The translations under genes were made by a program, and so were the position numbers. Under the pieces are notes generated by a model, which was not told the origin of the DNA, ran no database searches, and worked only from the letters and a program-made list of their open reading frames with translations. From positions 1 through 64,000 of the forward strand of contig JAIXUD010000005.1 in assembly GCA_027483645.1 (NCBI GenBank): a stretch of DNA of 64,000 nucleotides. Reading direction: 5' to 3'. Below are positions 18,259 through 26,899 of this stretch, piece by piece. Within the stretch, counting starts at the first letter, position 1. Every line of letters starts with the position of its first letter. Source of the DNA: Sphingobacteriales bacterium (GTDB taxonomy: Bacteria; Bacteroidota; Bacteroidia; Chitinophagales; CAIOSU01).

Positions 18259-18672
18259 TTGGTGGAGCTTTGCCTGCGCATTACCAAGTACAAGGTTGAA
18301 AACAAGGAGTTGCTCAACTACTTACTGTTTGAAGCACACGACGAGGATGAGTATGCCAAAAAGGTGGAGGCACAAGTAGAGCAGCAGTTTGCCGAAATAG
18401 GCAAAGGCAGCCAGTACTTGGTGAAGAAGGCGGTAAGGAAGATTTTAAGGTTGCTGAACAAACAGATAAAATACTCGGGCAAAAAGGCCACCGAAGCGCA
18501 GTTGCGGTTGCACTACTGCCGCTGCATGAAGCAGCATGTGGCTATGCGCTACAATACTTACCTTAACAACCTATACGAGCAACAAATAAAGAAGATAAGT
18601 GCTGCCATCGAAAAGGTACATGAAGATCTTCAATACGATTTTCAGCGGGAATTGGATGAGCTTACCAAGTAA
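18259..18672 (+). CDS. Conserved hypothetical helical protein
   Basis: A soluble, highly charged, mostly helical protein (137 residues from the TTG at 18259) with a K/E-rich C-terminal coiled-coil-like region. I recognise no domain. The same frame stays open upstream to the previous stop and there reads KPATINELKKELKQLPAAE, a helix that runs smoothly into LVELCLRITKYK. The real start may therefore be further upstream, for example the CTG at 18199 that overlaps the preceding TGA. No ATG exists in that stretch in this frame. Probably co-transcribed with the DUF3820 gene. Confidence 0.7.
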   Translation: MVELCLRITKYKVENKELLNYLLFEAHDEDEYAKKVEAQVEQQFAEIGKGSQYLVKKAVRKILRLLNKQIKYSGKKATEAQLRLHYCRCMKQHVAMRYNTYLNNLYEQQIKKISAAIEKVHEDLQYDFQRELDELTK

Positions 18673-18683
18673 TGGCGAAATGC

Positions 18684-19616
18684 TTACCGCACATCCGCTT
18701 TATCCACCTGTAATACCTCAAAGCTACCAGCAGAACGGGAAACAATAGCCACCACCTCCAATTCATCGGCATCCCAAGAGGCATCAATATTTTCCAGTAG
18801 GTACTCTTTAATAAATACCCTGCCCGGTGCGCGCTCAGCGGTAAGCAGTTCACCATTGAAGTTGGTGAGCATGGTGCGCATTACGTGGCGCTGCACGTAG
18901 TTGGTGTCAATCTCGTCATTGGGCTGCACCTGGTGCGACTCCACGTTATCTTCCAGTATCATTATCGAAAGGCGGTTGTCGCCGGTTTCGGTACCGGTAT
19001 AGTGCAGGGTTACGGTTACTTTCAGGTTGCGATTGGTGGCATCCCATGTATTTTGTATTGTCAAATTAACCGGTGTGGTAGCGGCTATGGCTTGGCTAGC
19101 TAGGTTGGCCCATTTGTTTATATTAGGCTGCAAAATGGCCGTTTCGCCCGAAAAGATGCGCCTATCAATAGCGGCGCTTGGCTTGCCTAGCACCGGTGCT
19201 AAATAGGTCTCCAACTCTTGCGACTCTGGCGCCCGCAGGTCAGGATTGCCAGGGTAAGGCTCCGCTAGAAAGCGGCTGTGTTGCGCTACAATAACGATAC
19301 GGCCAGGGTAAGTGTTGAGGATACTAGCAGCCTGCGCAGCACCCAGTGGGCAGTTTTTGCAACGTACCCCGGTAAAGTCTTCCAACAGTACTTTTTTGGT
19401 TTGGGGCGCCTCAACGGTAGTGAGTACATACGTGGTATCAATCAATCCCGCTTCACGGCCAGGGCCGCCCAAGTCTATATTAGGGCCGATCTCTTCGCAA
19501 GAAGAGAGAAAAATTAGAAAGAGAAACAGTGCGGACGAAAGAGTAAAAAGCTTTGCATTCCTTGCCCCCTTCAAAAGTGGTAACATCCTCATATTATCAA
19601 GACTTATAAAACTCAT
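18684..19616 (-). CDS. Omp28-related outer-membrane lipoprotein
   Basis: A lipoprotein signal (hydrophobic LFTLSSALFLFLIFLSSC, lipid on C40) precedes an Omp28-like domain that begins EDFTGVRCKNCP. That is a thioredoxin-like fold with a C86-K-N-C89 pair where thioredoxins have CGPC. Later parts contain beta-sandwich-like strands. Alternative starts exist at M9 and M11, which would shorten the pre-signal region. Its ATG overlaps the stop of the upstream DUF6029 gene as TAATG, so translation is coupled. With the divergent TlpA-like gene it makes a probable cell-surface redox set. Confidence 0.85.
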   Translation of the reverse strand: MSFISLDNMRMLPLLKGARNAKLFTLSSALFLFLIFLSSCEEIGPNIDLGGPGREAGLIDTTYVLTTVEAPQTKKVLLEDFTGVRCKNCPLGAAQAASILNTYPGRIVIVAQHSRFLAEPYPGNPDLRAPESQELETYLAPVLGKPSAAIDRRIFSGETAILQPNINKWANLASQAIAATTPVNLTIQNTWDATNRNLKVTVTLHYTGTETGDNRLSIMILEDNVESHQVQPNDEIDTNYVQRHVMRTMLTNFNGELLTAERAPGRVFIKEYLLENIDASWDADELEVVAIVSRSAGSFEVLQVDKADVR

Positions 19617-21208
19617 TAAAAGGTTGTATTGAGGGATAAACGAACCCCATTGAATGCTGGTTCAAAACGGCAGATGCCGCCCGTACAAACCACCCCGGCC
19701 ACCTGCCTCACAAAACCTGCCGAAAACCGAAACTGCTCCTTACTGAATGCCGCCAATACTGAGTAATAGTGCAAGTCGTCGCTTACGCGGCCCAGATTTG
19801 GCTTGTAGTTGTACATGTCGCTTACGGCAATAGAGAACCACGGCGCAATGGAATACTCCAGCAAGCCGTACACCCAGCTACCGTAGTCGCCATCGTTGGT
19901 TTGTTGTTGTACCTCCATACGCAGGGCATGCTTACGGTTTATCTTCCAAACCAGCTCGGCAAAGGGTGTGTATGCGGTTATGCTGCTTATGCCGTTGTAG
20001 CTTTCGCCTTCGTAAAACAACTGGTTGTATACCAAGTATTGAAAGCCCAGCTCCAGCCTAAACTTTTTGTTGATGCGCCACTCCCAATCGCCATACCCTT
20101 CACGGAAAAGCAGCTCGTTATCAAAGTCGCGAACGTCAGCGTAGTTCAAGTTAACCACGTGGTTCTCTGCGGGGTTTAAGGTTACGTCCACACTATAGGT
20201 TAGCTCTTCCAACTGCTGGCTAGCGGCGTTGTAGCGGCTCAGCAACCTTAGGGAGTTTTGCCGTGTAGTTGGCGGTATATAGCTTATCATCCCGTTCAAC
20301 AATATCTCGTTCGGGCTAGTTCGGAACACAAAGTGGTCCGTCCGCTTAAATTGCCCCGTTATACCAAAGCCCTTGGTAGCGTAGGTAAGCGTTGTAAATA
20401 CTACATTGCCCGGCTTGTTAATCAATTGGCCTACAAAATCAGGTATCGCCTCGGTACTCTTGTAGGCACCCTCTATGTACCAGCTCACTTTGCCTACGTT
20501 CAAAGTATTGTATACGCTGGCAGCATAGGAATTGTATTTGGGCACAAAGCGCTGGGTGGTATCATAACTTTCTATGGCACCCACTACAAAGTCCATACTG
20601 GTTTGGTCCATGGTGCGGTTTACCATGCCGGCACCTGGCAGCAATTGAATGTTCTCACCAATTTTAAACTCCGACTCTATGGCAAAGCCTTGTATCACTG
20701 GGTTGTACAACTGCAGTCTATTTTTCTGTACCCCCGCAAAGGCGCGGATGTCAACTTTATCAAACAAGTTATACTTAATGTGCCCGCCCAGCACGGCATT
20801 ATCAATACCTAAAAAGCGGTCTTCATAGGCCCTGAAAATAATGCCAGTGCCTATCTGATCGTAAAAGTGGCCCGCCATTATCTCAAGGTCTTTGAACCGC
20901 TTACGTACATATATCCTTCCCAATCCTAAGGCCGTATAGGGCGTACCCGGGTTATGAAGGTTACTGTTGAGGAAGAAATCGAGCCGGATGCCAGCATCCA
21001 GTTGTAAGGGGTTGTTGGCATAATTAAGGTCGAACCAGATATTGCTACCCGACTTTAGGTTGTCGTAGTGCGGGGTATTGGCCGCCCCGATGGAGGTATC
21101 GCGAACAAAAAAGTCGGTATTGGCTTGTATGCCTCCAAAGAAATCGCCTTGGCCATTTACAACACTAACCGACAATAGAGTACAGGCAACAAACAAAAAA
21201 CGTAACAT
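19616..21208 (-). CDS. DUF6029-type outer-membrane beta-barrel protein
   Basis: After a signal peptide (MLRFLFVACTLLSVSVVNGQ) the ~530-residue sequence is a series of alternating aromatic strands typical of porin-like barrels (AGHFYDQIGTGIIF, LGGHIKYNLF, YGLLEYSIAPWFSIAV), ending in a C-terminal phenylalanine. The pattern fits DUF6029 proteins. The frame extends to 21241, but I take the ATG ending at 21208 because the signal peptide begins there. It is the first gene of a two-gene unit with the Omp28-like lipoprotein, possibly its membrane partner. Substrate unknown. Confidence 0.82.
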   Translation of the reverse strand: MLRFLFVACTLLSVSVVNGQGDFFGGIQANTDFFVRDTSIGAANTPHYDNLKSGSNIWFDLNYANNPLQLDAGIRLDFFLNSNLHNPGTPYTALGLGRIYVRKRFKDLEIMAGHFYDQIGTGIIFRAYEDRFLGIDNAVLGGHIKYNLFDKVDIRAFAGVQKNRLQLYNPVIQGFAIESEFKIGENIQLLPGAGMVNRTMDQTSMDFVVGAIESYDTTQRFVPKYNSYAASVYNTLNVGKVSWYIEGAYKSTEAIPDFVGQLINKPGNVVFTTLTYATKGFGITGQFKRTDHFVFRTSPNEILLNGMISYIPPTTRQNSLRLLSRYNAASQQLEELTYSVDVTLNPAENHVVNLNYADVRDFDNELLFREGYGDWEWRINKKFRLELGFQYLVYNQLFYEGESYNGISSITAYTPFAELVWKINRKHALRMEVQQQTNDGDYGSWVYGLLEYSIAPWFSIAVSDMYNYKPNLGRVSDDLHYYSVLAAFSKEQFRFSAGFVRQVAGVVCTGGICRFEPAFNGVRLSLNTTF

Positions 21209-21354
21209 AGACGAAGTGTAGGCAGTATGGATAAACGGCAACTTATGATTAACTTTAAATCCTAAGCGACTATTGAAAGGCTAAATTTCGGAATTAATTA
21301 AGCAATTGCGAAAACTGGCTTAACTTTTGACAATCAGGCGAAAACAAACTTACC

Positions 21355-21870
21355 ATGAAACGTACCTCTATCCTTTTCTTTATAGCACTTTTGGCAACCG
21401 GAATCACCGTAGCACAGGTGAAAGCGATGTTTACCGATAAGCAAGTACCCAATGTAGAAGTAAGCACGCTAGACGGAAAAAAGATTAAGGTATTGGACGC
21501 CATAGGTACTGGCCGTATTACCGTTATCAACTTTTGGGCTACTTGGTGCGGCCCTTGCAAACTGGAGCTGAATAATATTGCTGAGCTGTACCCTGATTGG
21601 AAGAAAGACTACAATGTAAACTTCATCGCCATCAGTATTGATGATAGCCGCAGCACCGCAAAGGTAAAAACTTATGTAGGTGGCCGCTCTTGGAGCTATA
21701 CCATTCTATTGGACATTAACCAAGACTTAAAGCGCGCCCTTAATTTCCAAGCGCCGCCTTATACCTTGTTGCTCAACAAAGCCGGTACCATTGTACACTC
21801 CCACACGGGCTACAAAGAGGGTGATGAGTACATTCTAGAAGACCAGATCAAGGCACTGGCGAAACAATAG
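21355..21870 (+). CDS. TlpA/ResA-like periplasmic thioredoxin
   Basis: A secreted thioredoxin-fold protein of 171 residues. A signal peptide covers 1-20 (cleavage near VAQ-VK), and the active site W64-C65-G-P-C68 sits in a NFWATWCGPC strand-helix. The later cis-proline PPYTLLL and the GYKEGDE loop are normal. No heme-chaperone or peroxidase domain is attached. It is divergent from the DUF6029-Omp28 pair across a 146-base gap. The same trio recurs in Bacteroidota from memory, so it may maintain or reduce disulfides of the surface proteins beside it; this is inference. Confidence 0.88.
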   Translation: MKRTSILFFIALLATGITVAQVKAMFTDKQVPNVEVSTLDGKKIKVLDAIGTGRITVINFWATWCGPCKLELNNIAELYPDWKKDYNVNFIAISIDDSRSTAKVKTYVGGRSWSYTILLDINQDLKRALNFQAPPYTLLLNKAGTIVHSHTGYKEGDEYILEDQIKALAKQ

Positions 21871-22028
21871 TTGTTTTCTTGCTTTTCTCGAGATTTGCTC
21901 TTTAATCGAGCATAAGTGATGCCTTTCACTTAAAAATTCTTAGAAATTATAAATTTATTTGCTAGAGACAGAAAGGCTCTTTGCAAACCCATATTTATTA
22001 TTAATTTTATGGTCCAAACAAAAATATC

Positions 22029-23078
22029 ATGAAAAATAACTATGGGCGCTTATTCGCGATTTTACTGCTTATACTGAGTGGTACTGCTTGCGAAAAAGTA
22101 TTTTATGGTGAAGTGGACCCTTATGTTAAGGAGTTTGTATTGTTCGCTGAATATGAATATGCGGACACCATTACGGGTCCTAAAATTACTATTGACCGGG
22201 AAAAATCATCTCCCGAAATACAAATTGGCTCGCAAAGCAATATTCAAGCAAGTTTGTCGGGCAACCGAATTGTACTTCCTATAGAGAATGTAAAATTTCA
22301 GGATGAAAGGGGTGTTTATCAGGTTATTGGCGAAATAACCACTGAAGAAAAAAATCCACTATCAGGAAAATGGGAGACAGACGTAGAAAACTTCTTGAAT
22401 TACAGCAAAACAAAGGATTTGACTATAATACTGGTTCTGGATGTAAGCTCTTCTCTAGGAAACGATGTAGACCTTGTTAAAGAGTATGCGGCCAACTTCA
22501 TCAGTTTGATGCTCAATGATAGAGACCCAGGTGCAGTAACACAATTTGGAGTTGTAGGATTTGCAGAGAATACCAGCCTTTTGAACGTAACTACCGACGC
22601 CAATGCCGTGACGCAGTTTATAAGAGGTTTACAGGAAAACCAAAATGCGACAAAGCTATACCAAGCAATGAACGATGGCGTAACACTAGCCGAAAATGCC
22701 CCACCTACCGATGGATATTTTATTATCACCTTTACGGATGGTAGGAACAATGCTTGGGACAATGTAAATTTTGAAGATCCCAATTCAGTGGATGAACGAA
22801 TTGATAATTCAGGTATCGACTTATTTAGTTACACCATCGGCTTAAATGGCAAAAGTGAAAATGGGGTAGATGATGATGCCCTGGGTATTTTGGCTTCTAC
22901 CTTACCATCGGGCACACCTGCCTCCACTATTATAGAATCCGCTTCGGAGTTAAAGCCTATTTTCGAGAAAATAGCCAAATCAATAGCTGCCGACTATGAG
23001 CTTAGGTATGATAGAAACAAATCATTCATTCGTACTCCTCGGCCTTTACGTTTCCGCATTAAGTGTCAATTATTTTAA
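22029..23078 (+). CDS. Lipoprotein with von Willebrand factor A domain
   Basis: A lipobox (LSGTAC, C21) marks a lipid-anchored protein of 349 residues. Residues ~130-335 form a VWA domain with an intact metal-ion site: D138-x-S140-x-S142 (DVSSS), a threonine-containing loop and TFTDGRNN. VWA domains of this kind bind protein ligands. The first 100 residues after the anchor look like a small beta-domain. A beta-barrel gene begins ten bases after the stop, so the two are probably one operon and may work together in the outer membrane. Composition is AT-richer than the flanking genes. Confidence 0.85.
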   Translation: MKNNYGRLFAILLLILSGTACEKVFYGEVDPYVKEFVLFAEYEYADTITGPKITIDREKSSPEIQIGSQSNIQASLSGNRIVLPIENVKFQDERGVYQVIGEITTEEKNPLSGKWETDVENFLNYSKTKDLTIILVLDVSSSLGNDVDLVKEYAANFISLMLNDRDPGAVTQFGVVGFAENTSLLNVTTDANAVTQFIRGLQENQNATKLYQAMNDGVTLAENAPPTDGYFIITFTDGRNNAWDNVNFEDPNSVDERIDNSGIDLFSYTIGLNGKSENGVDDDALGILASTLPSGTPASTIIESASELKPIFEKIAKSIAADYELRYDRNKSFIRTPRPLRFRIKCQLF

Positions 23079-23087
23079 ACCAACAAT

Positions 23088-23726
23088 ATGCGTACATACT
23101 ATATCTATTTATTACTTTTCCTTTTTATTGGATTGCCATATTCATCAAGCGCCCAAAATTTTTTGGTAGGCGTTTCATCTGGTTATAAGCTTAATTTAAG
23201 CAACCAAGAAGGCTATACCAAGGCGGGGAGCGTTCCACTAAATTTTAGGGTTGGTGGTGGCTTTAGGGTATTTCAGGCGGGTGTGGAATATAACTACCAG
23301 ATTTTAAAGCCTACATACATTTTTTATGATCAATTTTTACCCGGCAACATTGAGCGTTTTAGAGAGGAATATAAAGAGCACGACTTTACGGGATTTTTAA
23401 GACTCAGCACGCAAAAGCAAAGTGACGGCCACGCTTTCTTTTTTGTTACAAATTTTGGAGCAACTTTTTCCAACAAAGACGTTAGCAGGCCAGACATAGG
23501 AAATTTCTCCAATATATCATATAAACCTTCCTTGTTATTTAAAAGCGCTATTGGGGGCTCATTTGCTTTAGCATCACCACTACATTTGGATATTGAAGTA
23601 CAATACGGTTATAGTTTTGGCCGCCAAGAAAAGGTGAATTCCGATATAGAAGATGTGGTAACCACAAAATTCAGCGCACATGGAATTGGGGTCCATATCG
23701 GTCTAAGTTATACCTTTTTGCCATAA
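23088..23726 (+). CDS. Outer-membrane beta-barrel protein, porin-like
   Basis: A 212-residue exported protein with a signal peptide (LLLFLFIGLPYSSSAQ). It is followed by amphipathic strands ending in aromatic residues (FLVGVSSGYKLNL, FQAGVEYNYQI, HFGIGVHIGLSYTF-type end), typical of small OmpX/OMP_b-brl proteins. No enzyme motif is present. The tight link to the VWA lipoprotein upstream, with the same AT-leaning composition, suggests a shared role and perhaps a shared origin. Confidence 0.75.
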   Translation: MRTYYIYLLLFLFIGLPYSSSAQNFLVGVSSGYKLNLSNQEGYTKAGSVPLNFRVGGGFRVFQAGVEYNYQILKPTYIFYDQFLPGNIERFREEYKEHDFTGFLRLSTQKQSDGHAFFFVTNFGATFSNKDVSRPDIGNFSNISYKPSLLFKSAIGGSFALASPLHLDIEVQYGYSFGRQEKVNSDIEDVVTTKFSAHGIGVHIGLSYTFLP

Positions 23727-23934
23727 TGCATTTATTTGCGTGCTAGCAGGCCGCATAATTCCTCTGCCTCAAAAGCTTCATCTCCTCCAGTTTACCGTCC
23801 CTAAGTAACTTCAACATTAAAAAGGACCGGAAACATAAAGCTGAATAAAGGCAATTTGAAAATTTGAAAATGACTGCACCTACTCTGCTTTTTCGTTCTA
23901 TTCACTATATTCACATATAAGCATTGCAAAACGA

Positions 23935-24858
23935 GTGGAGAAGAAAACGATAGCCTTAGTATTAACCAGTGGTAGTGCCCGTGGGCTTGCGCACATTGGG
24001 GCTATTGAAGAGATACTGGCGCGAGGCTATGAGATAAAAGTAATTTCGGGCTCATCGATGGGTGCGGTGGTGGGGGGGCTATTGGCAGCAGATAAGCTAG
24101 AGTTTTTTACCGATTGGATAATCACCCTCAGCCGCATAGATGTGTTCAACCTGTTTGATTTCAATTTCAGCTCAGCGGGGTTGCTGAAGGGTGAACGGGT
24201 ATTCGAGGAAATGGCCCGCCTGCTGGGCGATGTACAGATTGAGGACTGCGCGATACCCTATACAGCAGTAGTGACTGATTTGGTATCGAAAAAAGAGCTG
24301 TGGATGCGCGAGGGCAGCCTGTTCAAGGCCATCCGCGCCTCGGTAGCCATACCTACAATCGTAACGCCTGTATACACCGATACGCAGATATTGGTAGATG
24401 GTGGGGTGCTAAACCCCATGCCCATTGAGCCTGTGCTTGAATATGATTATGACCTGCTAATGGTGGTAAACACCCACGCCGAAATACCTTATACCAACCA
24501 TTATAAGCAAACCCAAGAAGAACTTAAGGATGCCGCTGTGTATGAAAGCCGCTTGGCGCTGTTCCGTAAAAAGTGGTCGAAGTTCCTTGCCAACACAGCG
24601 CCTGGCAGTGCTGCTGTTCCGCGTATTGAGCGCCTAGGTTCCATGACCTTGTTGAATAGGGCGGTTGACCTGATGGAAAACCGCATCATAGAGCTCAGCA
24701 TCGAGAAGCACCGCCCCGATATCGTGATACCCGTGAGCCGCGAGGTGTGCAGCATGTTCGAATTTTATAAAGCCAAAGAAACTATTGAGGCTGGCCGTGC
24801 GGCAGCGAAAGAAACTTTGGATAACTTTGAGTCGCAATTGGCTAAACGCGAATTGTAA
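23935..24858 (+). CDS. Patatin-like phospholipase (RssA/YchK-like)
   Basis: A serine lipid acyl hydrolase with the patatin dyad: oxyanion-loop SGSARG (12-17), nucleophile elbow G39-S-S41-M-G43 and D155-G-G157. There is no signal peptide, so it is cytosolic or membrane-associated, like other single-domain bacterial patatins. Substrates are not predictable. The start is GTG at 23935; no in-frame ATG lies nearby. Length (307 aa) is normal for the RssA group. The upstream 208 bases carry AATTTGAAAATTTGAAAATG, a direct repeat, but no gene. Confidence 0.88.
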   Translation: MEKKTIALVLTSGSARGLAHIGAIEEILARGYEIKVISGSSMGAVVGGLLAADKLEFFTDWIITLSRIDVFNLFDFNFSSAGLLKGERVFEEMARLLGDVQIEDCAIPYTAVVTDLVSKKELWMREGSLFKAIRASVAIPTIVTPVYTDTQILVDGGVLNPMPIEPVLEYDYDLLMVVNTHAEIPYTNHYKQTQEELKDAAVYESRLALFRKKWSKFLANTAPGSAAVPRIERLGSMTLLNRAVDLMENRIIELSIEKHRPDIVIPVSREVCSMFEFYKAKETIEAGRAAAKETLDNFESQLAKREL

Positions 24859-24873
24859 TCTGGTGGTTCGATT

Positions 24874-24914
24874 TAACCACGGAGTACACTGAAAAAGTCA
24901 CGGAAAGAGCACGG
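24874..24914. repeat. Dispersed intergenic repeat, family ACCACGGAG, copy 1
   Basis: TAACCACGGAGTACACTGAA begins this copy. It matches, in inverted orientation, 49707-49745, and more loosely 42591-42636. The copy sits directly before the M29 peptidase gene. Confidence 0.5.
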
Positions 24915-24917
24915 AAA

Positions 24918-26027
24918 ATGCCCGCTATGAAAAAGACCATCTTAGAAAAATACGCACATGTACTAGTACACTACAGCCTATACTTGAAGCCGGGCGAGAA
25001 GCTCTTTGTGCGCACCACCACTTTGGCCGAGCCATTGATAAAAGAACTATACCGAGCTGCAACCCGCGCTGGAGCCATTATGGAGGTGTTCTTCGACTTT
25101 GAAGACCAAGGTAAGATACTAGCCGAAGAGGGTAACGACGATCAACTGAAATACTCCTCGCCATTTATGCAATATGCGTTCGAGAATTTTGATGCGTACC
25201 TCAACATTATGGCGCCATACAACTTGGTAAGTATGCAGCAAGCCAAGCCTGACCGGGTGAAGCTGATGAAGCAAGCATCGCAGCCGTACATGAAGGTGTA
25301 CAGTGAGCGCACGGGCAATGGCAGCATGCGCCGCAGCCTTTGTCTCTATCCCACCCACGCCAGCGCGCAAGCGGCCGGCATGAGCTTGGATGATTACGAA
25401 AACTTTGTTTTCGAGGCGTGCCATTTGTTTTCCGATGACCCAGCGGCGGAGTGGCTCAAAATCCGCAAGTTCCAGCAGGGTATTGTAGACCACCTGAACA
25501 CGGTGCACACCGTTCGCTATGTAAACCCTAAATCCGACATCAGCTTTATTACCCAAGGCCGTACCTGGATAAACAGTGATGGCAAGGCCAACATGCCGAG
25601 CGGCGAGGTGTTTACCAGCCCTATTGAAGATTCGGTGAACGGGTACGTACATTTCGACTACCCATCCATCTACGGTGGCCATGAAGTGCAGGGCATTACC
25701 TTGCATGTAGAGAACGGCGAAGTAAAAAAATGGGAAGCAGTGCGAGGCGGTGAGTTTTTGGATAGCATTTTTGCCGAGCCGGGTGCCCGGTTCTTTGGTG
25801 AGGCGGCCATCGGGTGCAATTACGGTATACAAACGCCTACCAAAAACATCCTGTTTGATGAGAAGATAGGCGGTACTATACACATGGCCATCGGCCAAAG
25901 CTACCTGCAAGCAGGCGGCAAAAACGAAAGCACCGTACACTGGGATATGATAGCCGACATGACCACCAGCGGCCAAATATACACCGACGGCACACTGATA
26001 TACGAGAACGGGAAGTTTTTGATATAG
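24918..26027 (+). CDS. M29-family (thermophilic-type) aminopeptidase
   Basis: A metalloaminopeptidase that removes N-terminal residues from peptides in the cytosol. It has the M29 layout: an N-terminal Rossmann-like half (LEKYAHVLVHYSLYLKPGEKL), then the metal-binding half with MPSGEVFTSP (glutamate ligand), FFGEAAIG (glutamate ligand), IHMAIGQSY (histidine, tyrosine) and VHWDMI (histidine, aspartate). All ligands seem present. A second in-frame ATG at 24927 (MKKTILEKY) is as likely a start, because the first one lies on the edge of a dispersed repeat. Length 366-369 aa is slightly short of the usual ~410. Confidence 0.88.
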   Translation: MPAMKKTILEKYAHVLVHYSLYLKPGEKLFVRTTTLAEPLIKELYRAATRAGAIMEVFFDFEDQGKILAEEGNDDQLKYSSPFMQYAFENFDAYLNIMAPYNLVSMQQAKPDRVKLMKQASQPYMKVYSERTGNGSMRRSLCLYPTHASAQAAGMSLDDYENFVFEACHLFSDDPAAEWLKIRKFQQGIVDHLNTVHTVRYVNPKSDISFITQGRTWINSDGKANMPSGEVFTSPIEDSVNGYVHFDYPSIYGGHEVQGITLHVENGEVKKWEAVRGGEFLDSIFAEPGARFFGEAAIGCNYGIQTPTKNILFDEKIGGTIHMAIGQSYLQAGGKNESTVHWDMIADMTTSGQIYTDGTLIYENGKFLI

Positions 26028-26098
26028 TACCATCAACCGCAAGAAACCTTTGCGATGTTCTGTTGGTTGAATTGTGAAGATGTTGTAATTTTAATAGT

Positions 26099-26317
26099 AT
26101 GGATCAGTACATCGTTCGCCTTAAAGACCGCTCGAAAAGAAAGCTATTTTTGGATTTGTTGAAGCAACTTGATTTTATTGAGGACGTAAAGGAACTAAAA
26201 GGCTCTGCTAAAACTAAGTCCATTACCGAGTTTATAGGTGCGCTCAACGAAGTAAAAAGGCACGAGGCAGGCGAAATTAAACTACGCAAGGCAAAAGATT
26301 TTTTGAATGAGCTTTGA
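26099..26317 (+). CDS. Antitoxin of a type II toxin-antitoxin pair
   Basis: A 72-residue charged, helical protein. It ends 11 bases inside the RelE/ParE-like toxin gene, which is the usual antitoxin-first, overlapping arrangement. The C-terminal half (EFIGALNEVKRHEAGEIKLR) would be the toxin-wrapping tail. No known DNA-binding motif is obvious in the N-terminal half (a single LFLDLLKQLDFIEDV helix), so the antitoxin family is inferred from position. Autoregulation by the complex is expected from family knowledge, but no operator is visible. Confidence 0.75.
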   Translation: MDQYIVRLKDRSKRKLFLDLLKQLDFIEDVKELKGSAKTKSITEFIGALNEVKRHEAGEIKLRKAKDFLNEL

Positions 26318-26654
26318 GGTTTACACTACTTCCTTTTTTGAGAAGCAGTTTAAGAAACTAACCAAACGATACCCTTCCCTAAAACAAGATGTTATCAACC
26401 TTTCCAATTTGTTGGAAACCAACCCTGAAAATGGTGTTAGCTTAGGTAAAGACTGTTACAAGATACGGTTAGGTATTAAGTCCAAAGGTCGTGGAAAATC
26501 AGGTGGAGCAAGGATAATCACTTGTGTCAAAATTGTAAATGAAACCGTTTTCCTGTTGAGCATATACGATAAGAGCGAAAAAGAAAGTTTGGAAGATGGA
26601 GAACTTACCCTCATGTTAGAATACCTAGATGAGGACGGAAAAGCAAATAAATAA
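26307..26654 (+). CDS. RelE/ParE-superfamily toxin
   Basis: A 115-residue toxin-like protein. An N-terminal helix (FFEKQFKKLTKRYPSL) and a central beta-sheet with DCYKIRLGIKSKGRGKSGG and RIITCV, then VFLLSIYDKSEKE, match RelE/HigB-type ribonucleases or gyrase-poisoning ParE proteins. The basic RxGxKSKGRGKSGGAR stretch is a known feature of the first kind. The ATG lies 11 bases inside the antitoxin frame. Intact, with no stops. Whether it targets mRNA or gyrase is not decided by sequence. Confidence 0.82.
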   Translation: MSFEVYTTSFFEKQFKKLTKRYPSLKQDVINLSNLLETNPENGVSLGKDCYKIRLGIKSKGRGKSGGARIITCVKIVNETVFLLSIYDKSEKESLEDGELTLMLEYLDEDGKANK

Positions 26655-26779
26655 TAGCCTCGTGCAAAGGCACCCTGACATACGAGAGTCGGCATTTTTT
26701 AATATAGAATAATTCCGGTAAAAGCTTGACTATATTGCGCTGATTGAGCAGACCTATCTATTCAACTGAGGCAAGCTAC

Positions 26780-26805
26780 GGTCTATTGTCCTTGGTCCAT
26801 CGTCC
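26780..26805. repeat. Dispersed intergenic repeat, family GGTCCATCGTCC, copy 1
   Basis: Two half-units GTCTATTGTCC and GGTCCATCGTCC lie in tandem. A second copy lies at 39180-39205. Confidence 0.5.
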
Positions 26806-26899
26806 AAGCAAACCTTTTTCAACATTCCCACGTCTATAATACGCTACTGGCAACCGCAAGGGTATGCGTAGATTTGGATTTGAACAGAAAGCATAGCGC

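Noticed and set aside
19769-20812. Two long plus-strand frames within the DUF6029 gene
   Set aside because: Both are antisense to a signal-peptide barrel protein with clear strand pattern. They lack starts with any supporting signal.
25119-26042. Long minus-strand open frame (307 codons) opposite the M29 aminopeptidase
   Set aside because: It is the antisense shadow of a gene with full catalytic motifs. Its own translation has no recognisable domain.
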